Assembly (NCBI GenBank): GCA_017504995.1
Contig: JAFVQC010000067.1
Location: 1-41,725, forward strand
Direction of reading: 5' to 3'
DNA: 41,725 nt
From: Clostridia bacterium
GTDB taxonomy: Bacteria; Bacillota; Clostridia; Oscillospirales; CAG-272
The translations under genes were made by a program, and so were the position numbers. Positions 17,041 to 22,091 of this stretch are shown piece after piece; position 1 is the stretch's first letter, and each line of letters starts with the position of its first letter. The notes under the pieces were generated by a model, which worked only from the letters and a program-made list of their open reading frames with translations, ran no database searches and was not told the origin of the DNA.

Positions 17041-17126
17041 GGAGAGCACCGATGACGGCTGCCCCCAACAAATACGATTAAAGAAAATAACCGCCTTATG
17101 TGAGAGTTAGGCGGTTATTTCTTTTT
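17041..17126 (+). ncRNA. Antitoxin RNA A (about 86 nt)
   Basis: The 5' end is set about 7 bases after TATAAT. It begins with a small hairpin, GCACCG-ATGA-CGG-(C)-TGC at 17046-17062, passes a variable linker, and ends in the 12-bp terminator hairpin at 17085-17120 plus CTTTTT. Its 3' half is complementary to the 3' untranslated region of toxin mRNA A, as in convergent type I systems such as txpA/RatA of B. subtilis. Existence of the RNA is inferred from promoter and terminator. Confidence 0.72.
17085..17126. terminator. Shared bidirectional terminator A
   Basis: AAATAACCGCCT (17085-17096) pairs with AGGCGGTTATTT (17109-17120) around the 12-base loop TATGTGAGAGTT. It is followed by CTTTTT on the plus strand and TCTTTAAT on the minus strand. 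It ends both the antisense RNA and, probably, the toxin mRNA. Confidence 0.82.
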
Positions 17127-17211
17127 AGTTATCTCGGCGATTATTGAAATACTCGGCGAGAGCGATAATCAAGGATAATAACATCAACAGTTCTGCCAAC
17201 GTTACGTACAT
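17125..17211 (-). CDS. Small hydrophobic peptide, candidate type I toxin A (28 aa)
   Basis: 28 residues starting MYVTLAELLMLLSLI; one hydrophobic span (about 3-18) and a polar tail ending NNRRDN. The size, the single helix and the basic/polar C-terminus match holin-like type I toxins such as those of the TxpA/BsrG/Fst type, which insert in the inner membrane. Sequence similarity to those is only general. A very strong GGAGGGAGGTGG lies 5 bases before ATG 17211. Two of the four modules encode exactly this peptide. Neighbouring antisense promoter and leader structure argue it is a real gene. Alternative: a non-toxic membrane microprotein. Confidence 0.8.
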   Translation of the reverse strand: MYVTLAELLMLLSLIIALAEYFNNRRDN

Positions 17212-17327
17212 GGTTACCACCTCCCTCCAACGAAATTGAAGGGAGAAAAAGAAAATTTTCGCTCCCCTCTGTGTAGACAGGAAGCAACCGCCACCGCAAA
17301 TGGTGCTCTACGGGTACGATGTGTACC
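17212..17327 (-). promoter_or_regulatory. Structured leader of toxin mRNA A with ribosome-site switch
   Basis: On the minus strand three segments compete: GAGGGGAG (17269-17262), CTCCCTTC (17245-17238) and GGAGGGAG (17228-17221). The last is the ribosome binding site. Segment 2 can pair over 8 bp with segment 1 or with segment 3. At the 5' end GGTAC/GTACC (17327-17313) form a hairpin, followed by AGAGCACC and GGCGGTTGCTTCC, the latter resembling the antitoxin 5' hairpin. Confidence 0.7.
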
Positions 17328-17333
17328 GAGGAC

Positions 17334-17362
17334 ATTATATCATAATCGTTCGTTTCAGTCAA
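17334..17362 (-). promoter_or_regulatory. Promoter of toxin mRNA A
   Basis: Minus strand: TTGACT (17362-17357), 17-base spacer, TATAAT (17339-17334). Confidence 0.85.
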
Positions 17363-17432
17363 TATAATTTTTGAAAATGCAAGGGGCTGATTCAATAGAA
17401 GCAACGACTTAAAAGAAATATCCGAAAATCTA

Positions 17433-17461
17433 TTGACATATTGCAGAAAACAGGTTATAAT
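17433..17461 (+). promoter_or_regulatory. Promoter of antitoxin RNA B
   Basis: TTGACA (17433-17438), 17-base spacer, TATAAT (17456-17461). Confidence 0.88.
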
Positions 17462-17467
17462 AGTAAC

Positions 17468-17553
17468 GGAGAGCACCGATGACGGCTGCTCCAAATGAAT
17501 TTGATTAAGAAATAACCGCCTTCAGTTTGGTCGCTGGGCGGTTATTTCTTTTT
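17468..17553 (+). ncRNA. Antitoxin RNA B (about 86 nt)
   Basis: Same plan as RNA A: 5' hairpin GCACCG-ATGA-CGG-(C)-TGC (17473-17489), a linker different from A, and the terminator hairpin 17509-17548. The length matches A although linker and loop differ. Inferred from promoter and terminator. Confidence 0.72.
17509..17553. terminator. Shared bidirectional terminator B
   Basis: GAAATAACCGCC (17509-17520) pairs with GGCGGTTATTTC (17537-17548) around the 16-base loop TTCAGTTTGGTCGCTG; TTTTT follows. The stem is as in A but the loop is unrelated. Confidence 0.82.
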
Positions 17554-17638
17554 AGTTATCTCGGCGATTATTGAAATACTCGGCGAGAGCGATAATCAAG
17601 GATAATAACATTAACAGTTCTGCCAACGTTACATACAT
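17552..17638 (-). CDS. Small hydrophobic peptide, candidate type I toxin B (28 aa)
   Basis: The peptide is identical to that at 17125-17211. The two genes differ at two bases, both silent (TAC/TAT for Tyr2; TTG/TTA for a Leu), so the protein appears under selection. GGAGGGAGGTGG precedes ATG 17638. Same single hydrophobic helix and NNRRDN tail. Confidence 0.8.
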   Translation of the reverse strand: MYVTLAELLMLLSLIIALAEYFNNRRDN

Positions 17639-17755
17639 GGTTACCACCTCCCTCCAACGAAATTGAAGGGAGAAAAAGAAAATTTTCGCTCCCCTCTGTG
17701 TAGACAGGAAGCAACCGCCACCGCAAATGGTGCTCTACGGGTATAGAAATATACC
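17639..17755 (-). promoter_or_regulatory. Structured leader of toxin mRNA B
   Basis: The three competing segments are GAGGGGAG (17696-17689), CTCCCTTC (17672-17665) and GGAGGGAG (17655-17648). The 5' hairpin is GGTATA-TTTC-TATACC (17755-17740): different bases from copy A (GGTAC/GTACC) but pairing kept. Confidence 0.7.
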
Positions 17756-17761
17756 GAGAAT

Positions 17762-17790
17762 ATTATACCACTGAAACATAAATTTTTCAA
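17762..17790 (-). promoter_or_regulatory. Promoter of toxin mRNA B
   Basis: Minus strand: TTGAAA (17790-17785), 17-base spacer, TATAAT (17767-17762). Confidence 0.78.
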
Positions 17791-17827
17791 GATATTTCGG
17801 TATATTTGGGGTGTTTTATTTCAAACT

Positions 17828-17855
17828 TTTTACGCATTTGAAAAATAGCGTAAAA
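17828..17855. repeat. Inverted repeat upstream of the alaS promoter
   Basis: TTTTACGC (17828-17835) and GCGTAAAA (17848-17855) lie 27 bases upstream of the alaS -35 box in AT-rich DNA. It could be an operator or part of a UP-like region; nothing more can be said. Confidence 0.35.
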
Positions 17856-17881
17856 CTTTTCATAAACTCGAAATAAAGTGA

Positions 17882-17910
17882 TTGACAATCCCGCAAGCAA
17901 GTGATATAAT
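17882..17910 (+). promoter_or_regulatory. Sigma-A promoter of alaS
   Basis: TTGACA (17882-17887), 17-base spacer ending TGA, TATAAT (17905-17910) with extended -10. The leader is only about 39 bases, too short for a T-box. Confidence 0.85.
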
Positions 17911-17955
17911 AATATAATGTAAAAATATGCACTTTTTCAAGGAAGGCAAACGATT

Positions 17956-20589
17956 ATGAAATGGACATCTTTAAACGACCTGCGCGAAAAGTATCTTTCG
18001 TTTTTTGAAAGCAAGGGACACCTTCGTCTCCCCTCTTTCCCGCTAGTTCCCATCAACGACAAATCCCTGCTTCTGATCAACTCGGGTATGGCGCCCATGA
18101 AGAAGTACTTCACGGGCGAGGAGATCCCTCCCCGCAACCGCGTCACCACTTGCCAGAAGTGTATCCGCACCCCCGACCTTGACCGCGTGGGTCACACCGC
18201 CCGTCACGGTACGTATTTTGAAATGCTGGGCAACTTCTCCTTTGGAGATTACTTCAAGGACGAGGCGATCCCGTGGGCGTGGGAATTCCTGACCGAATGG
18301 TTGGAGATCCCCGCGGAGCTGCTCTGGCCCTCCATCTACGAGAACGACGAGGAAGCCTTCGAGATCTGGAACAAAAAGATCGGCGTTCCCGCGGAGCGAA
18401 TCGTTCGTCTTGGTAAGGCGGACAACTTCTGGGAACACGGCTCGGGTCCCTGCGGACCTTGCTCCGAGATCTACTTTGACCGCGGCGTCAAGTACGGCTG
18501 CGGCTCGCCCGACTGCAAGCCCGGCTGCGACTGCGACCGCTTCATGGAGATCTGGAACAACGTATTCTCTCAGTTCAACAACGACGGCAACGGCAACTAT
18601 ACCGAGCTTGCGCAAAAGAACATCGACACGGGCATGGGTCTGGAGCGTCTCGCCTGCGTGATGCAGGGCGTGGACAACCTCTTTGAGGTAGACACCGTCC
18701 GTAAGATCCTGAACACCGTCTGCGCCATTTCCAACAAGGAATACGGCAAAAACGACAAGGACGATATCTCGATCCGCGTGGTCACCGACCACATTCGAAG
18801 CGCCACCTTTATGATCTGCGACGGCGTCATTCCCTCCAACGAGGGTCGCGGCTACGTGCTTCGCCGTATCCTGCGCCGCGCCTGCCGCTTCGGTAAGCTG
18901 CTGGGCATCAACCGCGCCTTCCTCTGCGAGCTTTGTGAGGTGGTAATCGGTGAAAACATCGGCGCGTATCCCGAGCTTGGCGAGAAGAAGGCGTACATTC
19001 TCAAGGTAATTCGCAACGAGGAAGAGCGATTTGACGCTACCATCGACGCGGGTCTGTCCATTCTCGGCACGATCATTGCGGACGCGCAAAAGGCAGGCAC
19101 TACCGTCATTTCGGGTGAGGACGCCTTCCGCCTGTACGATACCTACGGCTTCCCTCTCGATATCACCCGTGAGATCGTTGAGGAAAAGGGTCTTTCCATC
19201 GACGAGGAAACCTTCACTTCCCTGATGCAGGAGCAAAAAGCTCGCGCAAGAGCCGCAAGAGGAAACGTAGGCGGCTGGGACGAAGGCTCGAAGAAAGCCC
19301 TCGCCGCCCTTCCGAAAACCGAATTCTGCGGTTACGATCACCTGTCCGATACCGCCACGGTACTGGCAATTCTCAATGAAAGCAACGAAAGCGTCAACGA
19401 GCTGAGCGAGGGCGAATGCACCGTCGTTCTGGATCGCACCCCCTTCTACGGAGAGGGCGGCGGTCAGGTCGGTGACGTGGGTACGATCACATCCGAGGGC
19501 GCAAGCCTCACCGTTACCGATACCAAGAAAACCGACGGCGTATATCTGCACGTTTGTTCCCTGAACGACGGCGCACTAAAGGTAGGCGACAAGGTAACCG
19601 CCACCGTGGATACCCCCACCCGCCGCGCCACCATGCGCTGTCACTCGGCGTGCCACCTGTTGCAGGCGGCGCTCCGTCAGGTGTTGGGAAATCACGTAGA
19701 ACAGGCAGGCTCTTACGTATCGGGCGACCACGTTCGCTTTGACTTCACCCATTTCGCTCCCCTGACGGCAGAGGAGCTTGCCAAGGTAGAGGCGATCGTC
19801 AACGAGCATATTCTCGGCGGCGAGACCGTCACCATGAAGGAAATGCCCATCGATGAGGCGAAGAAGCTGGGCGCAATGGCGCTGTTCGGTGAAAAGTACG
19901 GCAAGATCGTACGCGTCGTCCGTATGGGTGACTTCTCCACCGAATTCTGCGGCGGTACGCACCTGAATAACACCGCCGAGATCGGGCTGTTCAAGATCAC
20001 CTCCGAGTCCTCGGTCGCCGCAGGCGTACGCCGTATCGAAGCGGCTACGGGAAGCGCCGTCTTGACCATTCTGGCAGACCAGCAGGCGCTCATCAACGAA
20101 ACGGCATCCGAGCTTCGTTCTCAGAACCCCACGGAGATCGCCAAGCGCGCTTCGCAGCTACAGGGCGAGCTTCACGCCATGAAGAAGGAGCTGGAATCCC
20201 TGAACGCAAAGCTGGCAGCCACCAAGCTGGATTCGATCCTCTCCTCCGCAACCGAGATCGGCTCGGTTCGGCTCATTACCGCAACTCTAACCGATATGCA
20301 GCCCGACGCGGCAAGAAGCCTTGCCGACGAGATCAAGGCAACCTACCCGAGCGCCGTTGCCGTACTGGCGATCCTCACCCCCGAAAAGCTGAACTTCCTT
20401 GCCGTCGCGGGTAAGGACGCGGTCGCCGCAGGCGTGCACGCGGGTAAGCTCGTGGGCGCAGTTGCCGCAGTCACGGGCGGTAAGGGCGGCGGACGCCCCG
20501 ATAACGCCATGGCAGGCGGACAGGACCGCGCCAAAATCGACGAAGCGCTGGCATCTGCCAAGGAAGCGGTAAGCGCGCAGTTAAAATAA
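17956..20589 (+). CDS. alaS: Alanyl-tRNA synthetase
   Basis: 877 residues, full length. The class II catalytic core is at the N-terminus ('FFESKGHLRLPSFPLVP', 'RHGTYFEMLGNFSFGDYFK'). The editing domain carries 'HSACH' and, further on, 'CGGTHL', the four zinc/editing ligands. A coiled region follows, and the C-Ala domain ends in 'GGKGGGRPDNAMAGG'. It charges tRNA-Ala and clears Ser or Gly mischarging. AAGGAAGG precedes ATG 17956. It has its own promoter and a 13-bp terminator, and sits between two pairs of toxin-antitoxin modules transcribed outward. RqcH, encoded 2 kb away, uses Ala-tRNA, but the genes are not in an operon. Confidence 0.98.
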   Translation: MKWTSLNDLREKYLSFFESKGHLRLPSFPLVPINDKSLLLINSGMAPMKKYFTGEEIPPRNRVTTCQKCIRTPDLDRVGHTARHGTYFEMLGNFSFGDYFKDEAIPWAWEFLTEWLEIPAELLWPSIYENDEEAFEIWNKKIGVPAERIVRLGKADNFWEHGSGPCGPCSEIYFDRGVKYGCGSPDCKPGCDCDRFMEIWNNVFSQFNNDGNGNYTELAQKNIDTGMGLERLACVMQGVDNLFEVDTVRKILNTVCAISNKEYGKNDKDDISIRVVTDHIRSATFMICDGVIPSNEGRGYVLRRILRRACRFGKLLGINRAFLCELCEVVIGENIGAYPELGEKKAYILKVIRNEEERFDATIDAGLSILGTIIADAQKAGTTVISGEDAFRLYDTYGFPLDITREIVEEKGLSIDEETFTSLMQEQKARARAARGNVGGWDEGSKKALAALPKTEFCGYDHLSDTATVLAILNESNESVNELSEGECTVVLDRTPFYGEGGGQVGDVGTITSEGASLTVTDTKKTDGVYLHVCSLNDGALKVGDKVTATVDTPTRRATMRCHSACHLLQAALRQVLGNHVEQAGSYVSGDHVRFDFTHFAPLTAEELAKVEAIVNEHILGGETVTMKEMPIDEAKKLGAMALFGEKYGKIVRVVRMGDFSTEFCGGTHLNNTAEIGLFKITSESSVAAGVRRIEAATGSAVLTILADQQALINETASELRSQNPTEIAKRASQLQGELHAMKKELESLNAKLAATKLDSILSSATEIGSVRLITATLTDMQPDAARSLADEIKATYPSAVAVLAILTPEKLNFLAVAGKDAVAAGVHAGKLVGAVAAVTGGKGGGRPDNAMAGGQDRAKIDEALASAKEAVSAQLK

Positions 20590-20607
20590 GATTTACCTAT
20601 CAAGAAC

Positions 20608-20643
20608 CCCGCTTGTGAGAACGTCTCACAAGCGGGATTTTTT
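20608..20643 (+). terminator. Intrinsic terminator of alaS
   Basis: CCCGCTTGTGAGA (20608-20620), loop ACG, TCTCACAAGCGGG (20624-20636), then ATTTTTT. A perfect 13-bp stem. Confidence 0.93.
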
Positions 20644-20652
20644 CGGCAAGGA

Positions 20653-20681
20653 TTGACAAGGGTTTGCTTTTGTGATATAAT
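20653..20681 (+). promoter_or_regulatory. Promoter of toxin mRNA C
   Basis: TTGACA (20653-20658), 17-base spacer ending TGA, TATAAT (20676-20681); extended -10. Confidence 0.88.
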
Positions 20682-20687
20682 AGCATC

Positions 20688-20811
20688 GGGATATCGGGTC
20701 TTTTCCCGATATGAGCGTAAGCTCCACCATACGGTGGCGGTTGCTTTCCTTTTTTTCACGAAGGGAGCAAGTTTCTTTTTCTCCCTTCGGTTTCGAGGGG
20801 AGGTGATCGCT
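20688..20811 (+). promoter_or_regulatory. Structured leader of toxin mRNA C
   Basis: Three hairpins cap the 5' end: ATATCGGG/CCCGATAT (20691-20712), GAGC-GTAA-GCTC (about 20713-20724) and CCACC-ATAC-GGTGG (20724-20737). The last two share one base, so they are not fully formed together. The competing segments follow: GAAGGGAG (20760-20767), CTCCCTTC (20781-20788) and GAGGGGAG (20795-20802), the last being the ribosome site. Confidence 0.72.
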
Positions 20812-20904
20812 ATGTACTTAACATTAGAGCAGCTTCTGCTGTTGGCTTCGTTTATCGTCGCCCTTCTGTGCTACGTTCAAAATCACAACAATAAAAAGAA
20901 ATAA
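20812..20904 (+). CDS. Small hydrophobic peptide, candidate type I toxin C (30 aa)
   Basis: 30 residues beginning MYLTLEQLLLLASFIVALL, with a tail NHNNKKK. One membrane span, basic end. It shares the MY(V/L)TL-x-(E)-LL start with toxins A and B but is otherwise diverged. AGGGGAGGTGAT precedes the ATG. The stop codon lies within the shared terminator stem, so the antisense RNA overlaps the last codons. Confidence 0.8.
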   Translation: MYLTLEQLLLLASFIVALLCYVQNHNNKKK

Positions 20905-20977
20905 CCGCCTCAGCTTCCAAACGTAGGCGGTTATTTTTTAATCACCGAGGGAAGCAACCGTCATCGGTGCCCCTTCT
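20892..20977 (-). ncRNA. Antitoxin RNA C (about 86 nt)
   Basis: Starts about 7 bases after its -10 box. It carries the 5' hairpin GCACCGATGACGGTTGC (minus strand, 20970-20954) and ends in the shared terminator with a TTTTTAT tail over the toxin 3' end. Its expression is inferred. Confidence 0.72.
20899..20939. terminator. Shared bidirectional terminator C
   Basis: AAATAACCGCCT (20899-20910) pairs with AGGCGGTTATTT (20925-20936). The loop is CAGCTTCCAAACGT; T-runs are present on both strands. The stem is identical to that of A. Confidence 0.85.
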
Positions 20978-20983
20978 GTTATT

Positions 20984-21012
20984 ATTATAAACCGAAAAAG
21001 TCTTCTTGTCAA
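20984..21012 (-). promoter_or_regulatory. Promoter of antitoxin RNA C
   Basis: Minus strand: TTGACA (21012-21007), 17-base spacer, TATAAT (20989-20984), both perfect. Confidence 0.88.
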
Positions 21013-21050
21013 TAGTTTTTTTCACTTTCCTCGATTGATGGGGAATTTTC

Positions 21051-21079
21051 TTGACAAAGCAGAGCTTTCATGGTATAAT
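21051..21079 (+). promoter_or_regulatory. Promoter of toxin mRNA D
   Basis: TTGACA (21051-21056), 17-base spacer ending TGG, TATAAT (21074-21079); extended -10. Confidence 0.88.
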
Positions 21080-21085
21080 ATTGTC

Positions 21086-21203
21086 GGGATATCGGGTCTT
21101 TTCCCGATATGAGCGTAAGCTCCACCATACGGTGGCGGTTGCTTTCTCAGTTCCGAGGAAGCGTGAATCTTTTTGCCTTCCTCGTACCGAGGGAGGTGAT
21201 AGC
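21086..21203 (+). promoter_or_regulatory. Structured leader of toxin mRNA D
   Basis: 5' hairpins as in C (ATATCGGG/CCCGATAT at 21089-21110; CCACC-ATAC-GGTGG at 21122-21135). The switch segments have different bases but keep pairing: CGAGGAAG (21154-21161), CCTTCCTC (21176-21183, followed by G) and GAGGGAGG (21189-21196, ribosome site). Confidence 0.72.
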
Positions 21204-21290
21204 GTGGATTTTATAACGTGGAACGACCTGCTTCAGATCGCTTTGCTTGTATTTGCCATTCTGTCTGTTTTTTATAACAAAAAAAGATAA
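21204..21290 (+). CDS. Small hydrophobic peptide, candidate type I toxin D (28 aa)
   Basis: 28 residues, GTG start (21204), beginning xDFITWNDLLQIALLVFAI and ending FYNKKR. GGGAGGTGAT lies 4-8 bases upstream; no ATG fits. One membrane span with a basic tail. It resembles other short one-helix 'holin-like' peptides annotated in gut clostridia. The weaker start codon could keep basal synthesis low. Confidence 0.75.
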   Translation: MDFITWNDLLQIALLVFAILSVFYNKKR

Positions 21291-21363
21291 CCGCCGGACT
21301 ACCAATCTAAACGGTTATCTTTTTAATCTTTAATTGGAAGCAACCGTCATCGGTGCCCCTTCT
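21279..21363 (-). ncRNA. Antitoxin RNA D (about 85 nt)
   Basis: 5' hairpin GCACCGATGACGGTTGC at 21356-21340 (minus), variable linker, terminator hairpin and T-run at about 21285-21279. Inferred from promoter and terminator. Confidence 0.7.
21281..21324. terminator. Shared bidirectional terminator D
   Basis: AAAAAGATAACCG (21281-21293) pairs with CGGTTATCTTTTT (21312-21324). The 18-base loop is CCGGACTACCAATCTAAA. The core stem ATAACCG/CGGTTAT is shared with A-C. Confidence 0.82.
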
Positions 21364-21369
21364 GTTATT

Positions 21370-21398
21370 ATTATAAACCGAATCCATCGGTTTGTCAA
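21370..21398 (-). promoter_or_regulatory. Promoter of antitoxin RNA D
   Basis: Minus strand: TTGACA (21398-21393), 17-base spacer, TATAAT (21375-21370), both perfect. Confidence 0.88.
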
Positions 21399-21439
21399 TA
21401 GTTTTTTGCAGAATACTCCCCATTTTAATCAAATTTCCG

Positions 21440-21470
21440 TGATCGTACCGCCTCCGTACGATCATTTTTT
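21440..21470 (+). terminator. Hairpin between module D and the convergent gene
   Basis: TGATCGTAC (21440-21448) and GTACGATCA (21456-21464) with TTTTTT after it on the plus strand. It overlaps the stop codon of the convergent minus-strand gene and could stop read-through from either side. Confidence 0.55.
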
Positions 21471-22013
21471 ACGTGAATTCCTATTTTTCGCCGCTTCGAC
21501 GGAATAGGCTCTCCCGTTCTTGCATAGCCATAGCTTCCCTTGATCCACGAAAACGCCCGTGGATTCTTTTCGTTCCCCCCGTCGAAGACGGCGCAACCCA
21601 AAAACTTGGGCAAGCTGCTCGGGGGGAATCAAGCATTCCTCGGAAAGCGCCCACGCCTGCCCATCTATGTACTGCTCCAAGGGCGCGCCGCCTCCCCGTC
21701 TTGAGAGTCTCGCCTCCAGCCGCACCGTCAGCCATTCTCTCTCCCGATCCTCCCACGTCACCCTTCCCTCCAGCGTATAGAGAAAGGACGGAAAGGAAAA
21801 GCGTTTCTTGGGATCGTCACAAGCGGCAAACTCCGACTCTGCCATAGAAAGAAGCGCTCCCTCGCAAAAGGAGAGCGCTTCTTTTTTCATTTCCTCGTAA
21901 AAACCCGACATCGAATCCCGCCCTTCCCAAAACGGAAGCGAGATCCGACAGCGAAGCACCTCTGTTCCCGACACCAAAAATCGTTTTGTTTGACCCCCAT
22001 ACTGCTCCATCAT
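21462..22013 (-). CDS. Conserved hypothetical protein
   Basis: About 183 residues, not recognised with confidence. It has no signal peptide or membrane span. The pattern of alternating hydrophobic strands ('VLRCRISLPFWEG', 'FLYTLEGRVTWED', 'WLTVRLEARLSRRGG') and a helix 'FYEEMKKEALSFCEGALLSM' vaguely recalls DUF3298/RsiV-like folds, but this is a guess. Start: ATG 22013 or 22010, since GAGGTG is 1 or 4 bases upstream and AAAGGG about 11; a TTG at 22034 lacks a site. It follows malQ by 78 bases in the same direction and may be the last gene of the PTS-malQ operon. It stops inside the hairpin at 21440-21464. Confidence 0.6.
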   Translation of the reverse strand: MMEQYGGQTKRFLVSGTEVLRCRISLPFWEGRDSMSGFYEEMKKEALSFCEGALLSMAESEFAACDDPKKRFSFPSFLYTLEGRVTWEDREREWLTVRLEARLSRRGGGAPLEQYIDGQAWALSEECLIPPEQLAQVFGLRRLRRGERKESTGVFVDQGKLWLCKNGRAYSVEAAKNRNSRKK

Positions 22014-22091
22014 ACACCTCGTTGCCCTTTTCAATCCTGCTCTATTCTATGCGGATTCCATCGAAATCATGTCAAGCAAACAAAAACTTCT

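Larger units (their letters stand above)
16997..17340 (-). repeat. Toxin-antitoxin module copy A
   Basis: First of two direct repeats spaced 427 bases (B at 17424-17768). The unit holds, from left to right, the antisense-RNA promoter, the antisense RNA, a shared terminator hairpin, the toxin peptide gene (minus strand), its structured leader and its promoter. The intervening 17341-17423 holds the toxin A -35 box and AT-rich DNA. Confidence 0.85.
17424..17768 (-). repeat. Toxin-antitoxin module copy B
   Basis: Direct repeat of copy A at +427 bases. Most of the unit is near identical. The exceptions are the antisense linker, the terminator loop and the 5' hairpin of the leader. Confidence 0.85.
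20653..21012 (+). repeat. Toxin-antitoxin module copy C
   Basis: Same plan as A and B but with the toxin on the plus strand. Copy D at 21051-21398 repeats it. The first 60-odd bases of the C and D transcripts are identical. Confidence 0.83.
21051..21398 (+). repeat. Toxin-antitoxin module copy D
   Basis: Tandem with copy C. The leader start is identical to C, while the ribosome-switch region, the peptide and the terminator loop have diverged. The 21399-21439 stretch holds nothing else visible. Confidence 0.83.

Noticed and set aside
17041..17126. Short plus-strand RNA as an alaS leader or attenuator
   Set aside because: It terminates more than 750 bases before the alaS promoter and is duplicated with the toxin genes, not with alaS.
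17141..17494. 117-codon frame across toxin modules A and B
   Set aside because: It crosses the antisense promoter, the leader and the terminator; the 28-residue frame with a strong ribosome site is better supported.
18043..19551. About 500-codon open frame on the minus strand within alaS
   Set aside because: alaS is certain and full length; the antisense frame shows no family motif.
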